A DNA stretch of 64,000 bases from Mannheimia sp041807705 (GCF_041807705.1 NZ_JBGTYY010000010.1:1-64000); one strand, 5' to 3'; shown: positions 1-8,855, counted from the stretch's first letter. Notes: generated from the sequence alone by a model not told the origin. Made by a program: numbers and translations.

Positions 1-99
1 GAGCTATATTTGAAAGAATGCGAATGGCGTTTTAATCACAGTGACTTAAAATCTCAAATATTCCTTTTAAAACAATTGGTTAAAGGGGGTTTAGGTTAG
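1..99 (+). CDS. Transposase C-terminal fragment, IS1595 family (partial at window edge)
   Basis: Frame 1 is open from the first base to a TAG at 97-99 and gives 32 residues, including LYLKECEWRFNHSDLK and LLKQLVKGGL. The KECEWRFN stretch is typical of the C-terminus of IS1016/IS1595-type transposases, which carry out cut-and-paste or replicative transposition of the element. The catalytic core lies upstream of the window, so intactness cannot be judged. The stop codon lies inside the terminal inverted repeat, as is usual for these compact elements. Confidence 0.75.
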   Translation, partial: ELYLKECEWRFNHSDLKSQIFLLKQLVKGGLG

Positions 100-116
100 T
101 TATCTAGGACAGCCCC
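1..116 (+). mobile_element. Right end of an IS1016-like insertion sequence (IS1595 family)
   Basis: The window opens inside an insertion sequence. Its transposase reading frame ends at 99. The segment 96-116 (TTAGTTATCTAGGACAGCCCC, minus the last base when quoted to 20) matches what I recall of the terminal inverted repeat of IS1016-type elements, whose outer end is GGGGCTGTCC. Bases 117-124 (AAAATTAA) could be one copy of the 8-bp AT-rich target duplication typical of the family, but the left end lies outside the window. The reading frame of a wzz gene resumes directly after the end. Confidence 0.75.
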
Positions 117-117
117 A

Positions 118-615
118 AAATTAATTATTCAACAAGACTTATCTGTCAATAAATCTGTGTTATTAGAGAATTTGAATAAAGCCTACCAAACAGCAGTAAA
201 AGCAGGTATTAAAGAGTATTCTAAAGTATTGAGTGAAGCTGAAGTTTCTAGCATTGCAGCTGCTGCATTGAGTGATACTAAAATTTCACTTTCAGATTCT
301 CAATTAGCAGAGGGAAGTTATCTTTTTATGCTAGGTGAGAAATATTTAAAAGCTCAAATAGATGTAGCACATTAAAAAGGATTGGTTTATCCGCCTCGTT
401 ATTATCAAATTGAGCAATTAGAGCCTTTACTGGAGAAAGTCAAGACTGTAAAAACAAAAGCATACCGTTACCAGGCTTCGCCAGATTATCCTATAAATAA
501 AGATAAGCCTAAGACAGTAATTATTTTATTATTGGGTGTCATAGCTGGTGGTGTATTAGGATGCTTATTCGTATTATTTAATTCTCTTGTTAGCAAAGAA
601 AAGGCTAATAAGTAA
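118..615 (+). pseudogene. wzz: wzz-type polysaccharide chain-length regulator, truncated by IS and with an in-frame stop
   Basis: Two open segments in the same frame (118-375 and 376-615) together resemble the C-terminal half of Wzz/WzzE chain-length determinants, inner-membrane proteins that set the modal length of O-antigen or enterobacterial common antigen. Visible family features are a periplasmic helical part ending SYLFMLGEKYLKAQ, the PPRYYQIEQLEPLL stretch, a Pro-rich YRYQASPDYPINKDKPK segment and a final membrane helix (about 530-595) with a short Lys-rich cytoplasmic tail. The N-terminal half is missing because an IS1595-type end abuts the frame at 116. A TAA at 373-375 interrupts the remainder in frame. 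The remnant stops 9 bases before rmlB and was probably co-transcribed with it. The gene is almost surely non-functional. Confidence 0.8.
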
Positions 616-624
616 GGAACATTT

Positions 625-1698
625 ATGTTAAGTGATAAATCAATTCTGATTACGGGGGGGGCGGGTTTTATTGGCTCTGCTGTCGTAAGGCATATTATTA
701 ATAACACTCAAGATAGGGTTATAAATGTAGATAAGCTAACTTATGCTGGCAATTTAGAATCTTTAAGAGAGGTTGAGAATAATCCAAGGTATATTTTTGA
801 ACAGATAGACATTTGTGATAAAGCTAGACTAGAACAAGCATTTGAGAAATATCAGCCTGATGCAGTAATGCACTCGGCGGCAGAAAGCCATGTTGATCGC
901 TCTATTGATAATGCAGGTGAGTTTATTCACACAAATATCATTGGCACTTATACTTTATTAGAAGTGGCTCGTGTTTATTGGAATGGCTTAGAGGAAGAGA
1001 AAAAGGCAAATTTCCGTTTTCACCATATCTCAACAGATGAAGTTTATGGTGATTTGGAAGGCACAACAGCACTCTTTACTGAAACAACCTCTTATTCGCC
1101 ATCTAGTCCTTATTCCGCGTCAAAAGCGGCAAGTGATCATTTAGTCCGTGCTTGGTTGAGAACATATGGCTTGCCAACTATCGTAACAAATTGCTCCAAC
1201 AATTATGGTCCTTACCATTTTCCTGAAAAACTGATTCCTTTAATGATCTTAAATGCCTTAGAGGGCAAAAAATTGCCGGTTTATGGTAACGGGCAGCAAA
1301 TTCGTGACTGGCTATTTGTTGAGGATCACGCTCGGGCGTTATACAAAGTTGTGACAGAAGGCAAAGTGGGGGAAACCTATAATATTGGCGGTCATAATGA
1401 AAAAGCTAATATAGAGGTTGTTAGAACCATTTGTTACTTACTCGAAGAGCTTGTGCCAAATAAACCTGCCGGCGTGGCTAAATATGAGGATTTGATTACT
1501 TTTGTGACTGATCGGCCGGGACATGATGTTCGTTATGCGATTGATGCGAGTAAAATTGAATGTGAATTGGGCTGGAAACCACAAGAGAGTTTTGAAAGTG
1601 GAATTCGTAAAACGGTCGAGTGGTATTTGAATAATAAACAGTGGTGGAGCAGAGTATTAGACGGCTCTTATAATCGTGAACGCTTGGGTATTAAGTGA
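625..1698 (+). CDS. rffG: dTDP-glucose 4,6-dehydratase
   Basis: 357 residues, full length for RmlB/RffG. The enzyme converts dTDP-glucose to dTDP-4-keto-6-deoxyglucose, a precursor for rhamnose or 4-acetamido-fucose sugars of surface polysaccharides, in the cytoplasm. The NAD-binding motif TGGAGFIG is at residues 10-17, the catalytic STDEVYG at 136-142 (Asp and Glu acid/base pair) and the YxxxK motif, YSASK, at 163-167. It follows the wzz remnant by 9 bases with an AAGGA ribosome site, an arrangement seen in wzzE-rffG enterobacterial-common-antigen clusters. Whether it serves that antigen or O-antigen cannot be decided here, so rmlB is an equally valid symbol. A strong hairpin lies downstream at 1871-1896. 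Confidence 0.92.
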   Translation: MLSDKSILITGGAGFIGSAVVRHIINNTQDRVINVDKLTYAGNLESLREVENNPRYIFEQIDICDKARLEQAFEKYQPDAVMHSAAESHVDRSIDNAGEFIHTNIIGTYTLLEVARVYWNGLEEEKKANFRFHHISTDEVYGDLEGTTALFTETTSYSPSSPYSASKAASDHLVRAWLRTYGLPTIVTNCSNNYGPYHFPEKLIPLMILNALEGKKLPVYGNGQQIRDWLFVEDHARALYKVVTEGKVGETYNIGGHNEKANIEVVRTICYLLEELVPNKPAGVAKYEDLITFVTDRPGHDVRYAIDASKIECELGWKPQESFESGIRKTVEWYLNNKQWWSRVLDGSYNRERLGIK

Positions 1699-1870
1699 CA
1701 AGCGGTTAGGTTGTGCGAAAAGTATGTAACATAAATTAACTGAAGAAGATCTTTACTTGATGAAGTAATTAATCGAGCTTAAAAGCATAAATGAGTTTAG
1801 AACAATAATTACTGTAATAAAAAATGAAAAATTTACCTAAAAAGATAAAAAATATGATAGAGGATAATAT

Positions 1871-1907
1871 GTAGAAGATCAAACCTGATCTTCTACAAAA
1901 ATTTTTC
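1871..1907 (+). terminator. Rho-independent terminator candidate after rffG
   Basis: A perfect 10-bp stem, GTAGAAGATC / GATCTTCTAC (1871-1880 with 1887-1896), closes a 6-base loop and is followed by AAAAATTTTTCTCT. It lies about 170 bases beyond the rffG stop, so the transcript has a long tail if this is its terminator. Confidence 0.65.
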
Positions 1908-1980
1908 TCTGTGGTTGGATATTTTAATTATTTTTAAAACATTAAAAACAATGCTGACAGGGTTTGGTGCAAGGTAAGAA

Positions 1981-2017
1981 AATAAATAAAGGCAGAAAGT
2001 AAATTCTGCCTTTATTT
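1981..2017 (-). terminator. Terminator hairpin for the ligase gene (possibly bidirectional)
   Basis: AAAGGCAGAA (1988-1997) pairs with TTCTGCCTTT (2004-2013) around a 6-base loop, starting 4 bases after the stop of the minus-strand ligase. T-rich sequence follows on both strands. Confidence 0.65.
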
Positions 2018-3271
2018 TTAATTGATATTTTCTTTCTGCTTGATCGCATGATATAACAAAATTAGCATAAAGAAATAGAATATTGTACCTGAAGTATGAG
2101 TAAAGAAAGATTGAGTTAAGAAAAAGAACATATGTGATATAATATGCACTATTCCTAATACAGCAATGCTTTTAGTATAGTTATTATTGCTTTTTAGACG
2201 CTGTATAAAAATGGCCAATGGGACAATTAAAATTACCATTAAGGCTGTAAAGCCAATAATTCCTCTTTTAACAAATGCTTCTAGATATTGATTGTGGAGA
2301 CTACTAAATGAGCTGGTCTCTGCCATTTTTTGAGCTCTTATTTGCCTATCTCTGAACTGGTCATATCCTAAGTCACCATGACCTAGCAATGGCTTTTCAT
2401 TGATCGCGATAATCCCATTTTCCCACATATCTAAGCGAGCTCCTTGTGAAGAATTTTTTATTCCTTTTTCAAAATAATTTTTTACATCTGTTTTTGCGGA
2501 GCTATATCTTTCTGCGAATTCAAATTCAGCTCTTGTAATAAATATTAAAATAGAAATAGTGAATATAGATATGATTAATAATAGAGCCTGCTTATTAAGA
2601 TTTTTATAATAGCAGGCTAAAATGAAAAGAATGCAGAATGGAAAAGAAACCCAGCCTCCTCTAGCTCCAGAAAGGATACTTGCAACTAACCCAAATACTG
2701 AAAATATTATATATAAAATACCAAGCCCATTTTTATTTATACTAAACCAATATAGGGAAATAACTATACTAAACATCGCTAATGAGATAGCAATATCCCC
2801 CGCTTGGATACTCATCATCCCAGGAAATGGTCTTGGTAATTCTAGGAAAAACTTCTGGTAAATCGCTAATATCCCAGTAATAAATGAACCAATTGGTATG
2901 AGGTGAAAGAGTACATTTTTTTTAATTGGGTAAAGAGCAAAGAAAAAAATCAATGGAATGAAGAGTAATATCCTGCTTGGATTATCAATTATCCTAATTC
3001 CATCACCATTAAAAATGATAGATAGTACAAAAGTGAAAAAATAGGCAATAAGTGCCAAAATCAGGTATTTGTCTTCTTGATCCCACTGCCATTTTACTTT
3101 GAGTTTTAAGCGATAGTATAAGAAAGTCAGTGTTGCAATGGTACCTAGCGTTATTGGTACATAGCTGTAACCCTTTTTAAAGGTTAAAACGTTGACAAAA
3201 AACAATGCAATTAACAGGTTAGAGAAAAAAATGATATGTTTTTTTTCTATTTTTTTGAAATTTAACAACAT
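2018..3271 (-). CDS. O-antigen ligase / polymerase family membrane protein (WaaL/Wzy-like)
   Basis: 417 residues with about a dozen hydrophobic segments and a large periplasmic loop before the last helices. The loop contains RLDMWENGI, GHGDLGYDQF and SSLHNQYLEAFVKRGIIG. A periplasmic HNxYLE-type motif ahead of a GIIG turn is the hallmark of the O-antigen ligase superfamily (WaaL, which joins undecaprenyl-linked glycan to lipid A-core, and Wzy polymerases). The length and single-gene setting favour a ligase, but sequence alone does not separate the two. It faces rffG and the wzz remnant, consistent with a surface-glycan locus. The region is more AT-rich than its housekeeping neighbours, as is common for such genes. 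Confidence 0.8.
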   Translation of the reverse strand: MLLNFKKIEKKHIIFFSNLLIALFFVNVLTFKKGYSYVPITLGTIATLTFLYYRLKLKVKWQWDQEDKYLILALIAYFFTFVLSIIFNGDGIRIIDNPSRILLFIPLIFFFALYPIKKNVLFHLIPIGSFITGILAIYQKFFLELPRPFPGMMSIQAGDIAISLAMFSIVISLYWFSINKNGLGILYIIFSVFGLVASILSGARGGWVSFPFCILFILACYYKNLNKQALLLIISIFTISILIFITRAEFEFAERYSSAKTDVKNYFEKGIKNSSQGARLDMWENGIIAINEKPLLGHGDLGYDQFRDRQIRAQKMAETSSFSSLHNQYLEAFVKRGIIGFTALMVILIVPLAIFIQRLKSNNNYTKSIAVLGIVHIISHMFFFLTQSFFTHTSGTIFYFFMLILLYHAIKQKENIN

Positions 3272-3512
3272 AAAATTTACCTAAATGATGGGAGGATGTC
3301 CCCCATTTTACATTAATAGCTTGAAGCCTATCCATCTCTTTTTTTAAGATAAATTTGCTTCTGATTTGTATCCAATAAACTTAGCATTTCAGCCTCAATC
3401 TGCTCTTTACTTTGCTTTTTTGTTGAGGTAGAATGCACTACCTTTTTTGTTCTATGCCGCCAAAATTGTGTGCGGTTAATAATTTAATTCTATTTTTCTG
3501 AGGTGATGGCAT

Positions 3513-3728
3513 ATGCCAGTAATTAAAGTTCGTGAAAATGAATCATTTGACGTTGCATTACGTCGTTTCAAACGCTCTTGCGAAAAAGCAGGTATCTTAG
3601 CAGAAGTTCGTGCTCGTGAATTCTACGAAAAACCAACTACAATTCGTAAACGTGAAAAAGCATCACTTGCTAAACGCCACGCTAAACGTAACTTCCGTGA
3701 GAACGCACGCAACACACGTTTATACTAA
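3513..3728 (+). CDS. rpsU: 30S ribosomal protein S21
   Basis: 71 residues, the exact family length. It starts MPVIKVRENESFDVALRRFK and ends in the very basic KRHAKRNFRENARNTRLY tail that contacts 16S rRNA near the anti-Shine-Dalgarno region. It is the first gene of the rpsU-dnaG-rpoD macromolecular-synthesis operon. The start is preceded by TGAGGTGA at about 3498-3505. A hairpin after the gene probably cuts most transcripts, so the abundant ribosomal protein is made in excess of primase and sigma factor. Confidence 0.97.
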   Translation: MPVIKVRENESFDVALRRFKRSCEKAGILAEVRAREFYEKPTTIRKREKASLAKRHAKRNFRENARNTRLY

Positions 3729-3757
3729 TTAGCTCGCTAATTGGCAAAAATATATCG

Positions 3758-3798
3758 AAACCGTGATTCCTGTTAGGCTCACGGTTTTGGTGTTTTTA
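3758..3798 (+). terminator. Terminator/attenuator hairpin between rpsU and dnaG
   Basis: AAACCGTGA (3758-3766) pairs with TCACGGTTT (3779-3787) and is followed by TGGTGTTTTT. A partial terminator between rpsU and dnaG is a known feature of this operon in enterobacteria. The conserved position supports the same function here. Confidence 0.7.
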
Positions 3799-3881
3799 AC
3801 GTTTCTATTTCAAGCGGTCATTTTTTGCAAAAAATTTGTAAAATGTAATCGCTTGTATCAACCAAGAGCAGGAGGAAATCA

Positions 3882-5630
3882 ATGAAAGGCACAATTCCAC
3901 GTTCATTTATTGATGATCTTATTGCTCGTACCGATATTGTTGAGGTCATCAACAGTCGAGTTAAGCTCAAAAAAGCAGGGCGAGATTACCAAGCCTGTTG
4001 TCCTTTTCATCACGAGAAAACTCCTTCCTTTTCGGTTAGCCAATCGAAGCAGTTTTATCATTGTTTTGGCTGTGGTGTGCACGGTAATGTCATCACTTTT
4101 TTGATGGATTATGACAAATTAGAATTCCCCGAAGCGATTGAAGAACTAGCAGCTATGCACGGCTTAGAAGTGCCGAGAGAGAATATGCTTAATCGTGATG
4201 GCAAACCGCAAGCGAATTTTAAAACTAAGCGTAACCTCTATGAATTGATGGAATCTGTAGCGAAGTTTTACCAGCAAAATCTCGCTCATCAAATTGAGCC
4301 ACAGAGCTATTTGCAACAACGTGGTTTATCGGCGGAGATTATCGAACGTTTCGAAATTGGCTTTGCTCCGAATGCCTTTGATGCCGCCTTGCGTACTTTT
4401 GGGCAATCGTCTGAAGAAACCCAAAAATTGCTCGATACGGGCATTTTAACCAAAAATGATAGCGGTCGAATTTACGATAAATTTCGCAATCGGGTAATGT
4501 TCCCTATTCGGGATAAGCGAGGGCGAGTGATCGCCTTTGGTGGTCGAGTGCTGCCGAACGATGAGCAAGGGGCGAAGTATATGAACTCGCCTGAAACCGT
4601 CATTTATCACAAAGGTAGTGAGTTATACGGCTTATATCAAGCACTTAAAGTGAATGAAAATCCTGATTATCTCTTTGTGGTTGAAGGATATATGGACGTA
4701 GTGGCTCTAGCTCAATTTGGGGTCAATAATGCCGTAGCTTCACTTGGAACAGCCACCACAGGCGAGCAAATTCAGCAAATGTTCCGTTGTACTGAGCAAA
4801 TTATCTGTTGCTATGATGGCGATAGAGCAGGGCGAGACGCAGCGTGGCGAGCGTTAGAAAATGCCTTGCATTACTTGCAAGATGGTCGTCAGCTCAAATT
4901 TATTTTCTTGCCTGATGGGGAAGACCCAGACACTTTTATTCGCTCACAAGGCAAAGAGGGATTTGAGCAGTATTTGGCAGAGAATGCTAAATCTCTAAGT
5001 GATTTCTTGTTCGATAGTTTGCTGGCTGATGTGGATCTCTCCTCAAAAGAAGGGAAATCAAAGCTCGCAGCTTTAGCCGTGCCGCTAATTAACCGCATTC
5101 CAGGCGAAATGTTGCGGGTTTATTTACGCAATATTTTAGGGCAGAAGTTAGGTATTCTCGACCCTACACAGATAGAAGCCTTATTGCCGAATAAAAAAGC
5201 GGAAGAGAGAGCAGATCATCAAGCGGTTAAAATTAAACGAACGCCGATGCGATTACTAATCGCCTTATTATTGCAAAACCCGTATTTAGTGAAATTTGTG
5301 CCTGATGTGAGTTCTCTGAACGCCTTAAAAGAACCAGGCTTTGAATTATTAACGGATATTGTGGCGATTTGTCAGCAAAATGCAGGCATTAGTATGGGAG
5401 GGATACTTGAACATTATCGAGAGAATCCCCAATATAAAATCATTGAAACACTCGCAAGCTGGGAGCATTTAGTGTTGCTGGAAAATGTTGAGACAACCTT
5501 TATTGAAACTCTCGATTTTCTCTATGCAAAATTAGTGGAATTACGCAAAGAAGAGCTAATTGCCAAAGACCGAATGGTGGGTTTAACCGATGATGAGAAA
5601 AAAGAGTACGTTTTATTAATGTTTCAATAG
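3882..5630 (+). CDS. dnaG: DNA primase
   Basis: 582 residues, normal for DnaG, which makes RNA primers for replication at the fork together with DnaB helicase. The N-terminal zinc-binding domain has Cys40, His43, Cys61 and Cys64 (CPFHHEKTPSF ... YHCFGCG). The catalytic core contains the TOPRIM glutamate motif VVEGYMDVVAL near residue 266 and the metal-binding YDGDRAGRDAA near residue 311. The C-terminal helicase-binding region follows and is poorly conserved, as is usual. AGGAGG at about 3870 gives a strong ribosome site and fixes the ATG start. It is the middle gene of the operon, with rpoD about 200 bases downstream beyond a repeat element. Confidence 0.97.
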   Translation: MKGTIPRSFIDDLIARTDIVEVINSRVKLKKAGRDYQACCPFHHEKTPSFSVSQSKQFYHCFGCGVHGNVITFLMDYDKLEFPEAIEELAAMHGLEVPRENMLNRDGKPQANFKTKRNLYELMESVAKFYQQNLAHQIEPQSYLQQRGLSAEIIERFEIGFAPNAFDAALRTFGQSSEETQKLLDTGILTKNDSGRIYDKFRNRVMFPIRDKRGRVIAFGGRVLPNDEQGAKYMNSPETVIYHKGSELYGLYQALKVNENPDYLFVVEGYMDVVALAQFGVNNAVASLGTATTGEQIQQMFRCTEQIICCYDGDRAGRDAAWRALENALHYLQDGRQLKFIFLPDGEDPDTFIRSQGKEGFEQYLAENAKSLSDFLFDSLLADVDLSSKEGKSKLAALAVPLINRIPGEMLRVYLRNILGQKLGILDPTQIEALLPNKKAEERADHQAVKIKRTPMRLLIALLLQNPYLVKFVPDVSSLNALKEPGFELLTDIVAICQQNAGISMGGILEHYRENPQYKIIETLASWEHLVLLENVETTFIETLDFLYAKLVELRKEELIAKDRMVGLTDDEKKEYVLLMFQ

Positions 5631-5655
5631 TACGAATACACTGAGTGAGTCCACA

Positions 5656-5745
5656 ACAAGCGGTCAAAAAAAGCATTGCTTTTTAAACGTTGGCTTTGCC
5701 AACGGCAGCGGAGCTGCGAACAATCCTTACAAGGATTGTGAGTAA
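5656..5745 (+). repeat. Four-hairpin dispersed repeat, copy 1 (starts with an uptake word)
   Basis: ACAAGCGGTC (5656-5665) is followed by a chain of short dyads: AAAAAGCATTGCTTTTT, GTTGGCTTTGCCAAC, GCAGCGGAGCTGC and ACAATCCTTACAAGGATTGT. A second copy of the whole string at about 45971-46060 shares most positions, with changes mainly in the loops. It fills the dnaG-rpoD gap. Confidence 0.75.
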
Positions 5746-5838
5746 AATTCATAAATTTTTTGCAAATTTACCAAGCCAAGCCGAATTTAGTGGTATAATC
5801 CATTACTATTTTTGCTCGCATAAATAAACGGATAAACT

Positions 5839-7713
5839 ATGGAAAACCAAGCAGATCAACAATTAGAACAGCAATCCCAATTAGAACTTCTGATCGCACA
5901 AGGGCGTGAGCAGGGGTATTTAACGCTTTCTGAGGTTCACGATCACTTACCGGAAGAGTTAGTGGATGCAGAGCAGATTGAAGATATTATTCAGATGATT
6001 AACGATATGGGTATCCAAGTCTTAGAGGTTGCCCCCGATGCGGATGATTTACTCCTTTCTGAAAATATCGCTGATGAAGATGTGGTAGAAGAAGCGACAA
6101 AAGTGCTTTCTACTGTAGAATCAGAACTGGGCAGAACCACTGACCCTGTGCGTATGTATATGCGCGAAATGGGGACAGTAGAGCTTTTAACCCGTGAGGG
6201 TGAGATTGATATTGCAAAACGCATTGAAGAAGGGATTAACGAAGTACAATGTGCGATTGCAGAATATCCAGAGGCATTAACAGGGCTTTTAGAATGCTAT
6301 GCTCAGGTTGAAAGTGGTGAAATGCGCCTTGCAGATTTAGTTACTGCCTTTGTTGATCCTAATATTTTGGAAGATGCTCCATTAGATGAAATTGATCCTG
6401 ATTTAGATGAGGATGAAGAATCTGATGAAGTCTCTGATGTGGACGATGACGAAAGTGAAGATGAAGATGGCGATAGCAGCTCGGACAGCAGTGATGATAA
6501 CTCTATTGATCCGGAATTAGCCCGTGAAAAATTTGAGGCTCTGCGTCACCAACACGAAAAAGTGTTGTTAGCAATTCAAAAACACGGTAGAACAAGTAAA
6601 AAATCAAAAGAACAGATCGAAATTTTATCAACTATTTTCCGTGAATTCCGCTTAGTGCCAAAACAGTTTGATCTATTAGTTGCCTCTATGCAAGGATTAA
6701 TGAAGAAAGTACGAGCAGAAGAACGCCAAATTCAACGCTATGCGGTTGAATATTCGGGTATGAAAAAAGCGGACTTCTTAAAAGCCTTCCAAGGGCACGA
6801 ATTAAGCGAAGCGTGGATTGAAAAAGCGATTAATGCGAAGAAGAATGCAGCACCCAAATTAGCTAATTATGTCGATAATATTCGTGTTAATATCGCAAAC
6901 TTACAAAATTTAGAGCAAACCTCAGGCTTAACGATTGCACAAATCCGTGAAATTGGCAGGCGTATTTCCAATGGTGAGCTAAAAGCCCGCCGTGCGAAAA
7001 AAGAGATGGTGGAAGCTAACTTACGTTTAGTGATTTCTATTGCGAAGAAATATACCAATCGTGGTTTACAGTTCTTGGACTTAATCCAAGAAGGGAATAT
7101 AGGCTTGATGAAGGCGGTAGATAAATTTGAATACCGTCGTGGTTACAAATTCTCAACCTATGCGACTTGGTGGATTCGTCAGGCGATAACTCGTTCGATT
7201 GCCGATCAAGCCCGTACAATTCGTATTCCGGTGCATATGATTGAAACTATCAACAAACTCAACCGTATTTCACGCCAATGTTTGCAAGAAATGGGGCGTG
7301 AGGCGACACCGGAAGAGCTTGCTGAGCGTATGGGAATGCCGGAAGATAAAATCCGCAAAGTATTGAAGATTGCCAAAGAGCCGATTTCGATGGAAACCCC
7401 AATCGGTGACGATGACGATTCACATTTAGGGGATTTCATTCAAGACGAAAGCCTTGAATTGCCATTGGATTCCGCTACCGCAGAAAGCCTGCGTATGGCA
7501 ACCAACGAAGTGTTGGAGGGCTTAACCCCGCGTGAAGCGAAAGTGTTGCGTATGCGTTTTGGTATTGATATGAACACCGACCATACACTCGAAGAAGTCG
7601 GCAAACAGTTTGATGTGACTCGTGAGCGTATCCGTCAAATTGAGGCGAAAGCACTCCGCAAACTTCGCCACCCAAGCCGTTCGGAAACCTTACGCAGTTT
7701 CTTAGACGATTAA
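5839..7713 (+). CDS. rpoD: RNA polymerase sigma factor RpoD (sigma-70)
   Basis: 624 residues, typical for the primary sigma factor, which directs core RNA polymerase to housekeeping promoters. Region 1.1 lies at the N-terminus and region 1.2 around DPVRMYMREMG. The long non-conserved spacer contains a striking Asp/Glu/Ser block at about residues 190-225. Region 2 carries GLQFLDLIQEGNIGLMKAVD and the -10-reading helix YATWWIRQAITRSIADQ. Region 4 ends with the -35-reading helix-turn-helix EEVGKQFDVTRERIRQIEAK. It is the last gene of the rpsU-dnaG-rpoD operon. The acidic spacer is part of the normal variable segment and not an insertion of a new domain. Confidence 0.98.
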   Translation: MENQADQQLEQQSQLELLIAQGREQGYLTLSEVHDHLPEELVDAEQIEDIIQMINDMGIQVLEVAPDADDLLLSENIADEDVVEEATKVLSTVESELGRTTDPVRMYMREMGTVELLTREGEIDIAKRIEEGINEVQCAIAEYPEALTGLLECYAQVESGEMRLADLVTAFVDPNILEDAPLDEIDPDLDEDEESDEVSDVDDDESEDEDGDSSSDSSDDNSIDPELAREKFEALRHQHEKVLLAIQKHGRTSKKSKEQIEILSTIFREFRLVPKQFDLLVASMQGLMKKVRAEERQIQRYAVEYSGMKKADFLKAFQGHELSEAWIEKAINAKKNAAPKLANYVDNIRVNIANLQNLEQTSGLTIAQIREIGRRISNGELKARRAKKEMVEANLRLVISIAKKYTNRGLQFLDLIQEGNIGLMKAVDKFEYRRGYKFSTYATWWIRQAITRSIADQARTIRIPVHMIETINKLNRISRQCLQEMGREATPEELAERMGMPEDKIRKVLKIAKEPISMETPIGDDDDSHLGDFIQDESLELPLDSATAESLRMATNEVLEGLTPREAKVLRMRFGIDMNTDHTLEEVGKQFDVTRERIRQIEAKALRKLRHPSRSETLRSFLDD

Positions 7714-7719
7714 TAAGTT

Positions 7720-7751
7720 CCTCTGTACCTTGTGGTGCAGGGGTTTTTGTT
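7720..7751 (+). terminator. Terminator after rpoD
   Basis: CCTCTGTACC and GGTGCAGGGG (7720-7743) form a 10-bp stem with two or three G-U pairs around a TTGT loop, followed by TTTTTGTTTT. It starts 6 bases after the rpoD stop. Confidence 0.75.
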
Positions 7752-7807
7752 TTAAGATTGGGAACAAACGGTTGTTTTTATCGCATTTTTTACCATAAGG
7801 GAGATAT

Positions 7808-8797
7808 ATGAAAAAATCACTATTAGCACTTTTAGTTAGCTCGGTATTTGTGATGAGTGGCTGTGAAGACGGCAAAATGACACAAACAGTACTAGAAGCT
7901 GAAAAACAAATTGTTCACTTAGGCACAGAATTAAAAAATGCTCAGTCAGAGTTAGCAAAAAAGGAAGCCGAAGTTAACGAACTTTCAGGAGTTAAAGCGG
8001 AGAATGAAAAATTAAAAGCGGAACTCGAGAAAGCTCAACAAAATACAGCATTACAGGTTGAAATTGTAAAAATCTTCGATAAAAAAGAAGTGATTAAGCA
8101 TCAAGTTGATCCGAAAGAAGAATTTGCAATAGAAGAAAGTACGGTTAGTTCGTTTGTATCTCTACCAAAAACCAATTTTGATTGGCTTAACCAACTTTTG
8201 ATTAATCAGGCTTATGATTACAATGAAGAAGCTGGCAGAAAGCTGAAAAACCTAACCGAAGAAGAGTTTAAAAAACACTATGAAGAGGTTTATCAAGGTT
8301 TGGTTGAAAGTGTGAAAAGCAAGCCTGTTATTGGCTATGATGAATATATTTCCAGCACTTTTATCGGGCAACGTAATAATATTGCGACTTTCTTGATGAC
8401 CCATTATACCTACACAGGCGGTGCTCACGGAATGCATTTTACTCAATATATTAATGTTGATTTAGATAAAAAAGCGGTCATTGGATTAAATGATTTAATC
8501 AGCCAAAAAAATCAAGCACAACTAAAAGAAATGCTTTGGGAAATTCACAGCCGTGAGCGAGTGGATGAAAATGGTAACTATAATGGACGTGGAAATCAAA
8601 AAGAGTTCCGTGTTTCCGAGCAATTCTATTTCACATCAAGTGGCATTGTCTTCGTTTACCCACCATACGAATTAGGGGCTTATGCGGAAGGCGATACAGA
8701 AGTAGAAGCGGATTGGCATAGCATCAACAAGTTACTCAATCCAGATTATCAACGTGGCGAAAAAGATGGGCTCTTTGCAGAGGAACTTGAAAATTAA
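7808..8797 (+). CDS. Predicted lipoprotein with coiled coil and RsiV-like DUF3298 domain
   Basis: 329 residues. A lipoprotein signal ends in the lipobox VMSGC with Cys19 as the lipidation site. Residues about 30-80 are rich in Glu, Lys and Leu with heptad spacing (ELKNAQSELAKKEAEVNEL), a predicted coiled coil. The remainder resembles DUF4163/DUF3298 proteins (the extracellular part of RsiV): a conserved THYTYTGGAHGM stretch and the following NVDLDKKAVIGLNDL match that fold. In RsiV the domain binds lysozyme, but many relatives are of unknown role. The protein probably sits in the envelope facing the periplasm. It has its own AGGGAG ribosome site and no operon partner. The specific function is unknown. 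Confidence 0.75.
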   Translation: MKKSLLALLVSSVFVMSGCEDGKMTQTVLEAEKQIVHLGTELKNAQSELAKKEAEVNELSGVKAENEKLKAELEKAQQNTALQVEIVKIFDKKEVIKHQVDPKEEFAIEESTVSSFVSLPKTNFDWLNQLLINQAYDYNEEAGRKLKNLTEEEFKKHYEEVYQGLVESVKSKPVIGYDEYISSTFIGQRNNIATFLMTHYTYTGGAHGMHFTQYINVDLDKKAVIGLNDLISQKNQAQLKEMLWEIHSRERVDENGNYNGRGNQKEFRVSEQFYFTSSGIVFVYPPYELGAYAEGDTEVEADWHSINKLLNPDYQRGEKDGLFAEELEN

Positions 8798-8814
8798 TTG
8801 TAAGTTTTAGTTAA

Positions 8815-8855
8815 AAAAAACCGCTTGTAATCGTTATTACAAGCGGTTCATTTTT
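8815..8855. terminator. Bidirectional terminator built from an inverted pair of uptake words
   Basis: AACCGCTTGTAA (8819-8830) and TTACAAGCGGTT (8837-8848) form a perfect 12-bp stem with a 6-base loop. An A-run precedes it and TCATTTTT follows, so it can terminate both the upstream lipoprotein gene and the convergent menA. Paired uptake words serving as terminators are known in Pasteurellaceae. Confidence 0.75.

Larger units (their letters stand above)
1699..2017. other. 319-bp AT-rich intergenic region between convergent genes
   Basis: This gap separates rffG from the convergent ligase gene. It holds a degenerate uptake word near 1699 (ACAAGCGGTTAG) and two hairpins listed separately. I see no credible open frame in the rest of it (1720-1865, 1915-1985). 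Confidence 0.6.

Noticed and set aside
6400..6510. Inserted acidic domain in RpoD
   Set aside because: Asp/Glu-rich low complexity in the spacer between regions 1.2 and 2 is normal for primary sigma factors of Gammaproteobacteria.
7037..7675. Antisense frames in rpoD
   Set aside because: Shadows of a highly conserved coding sequence, with no ribosome sites or family resemblance.
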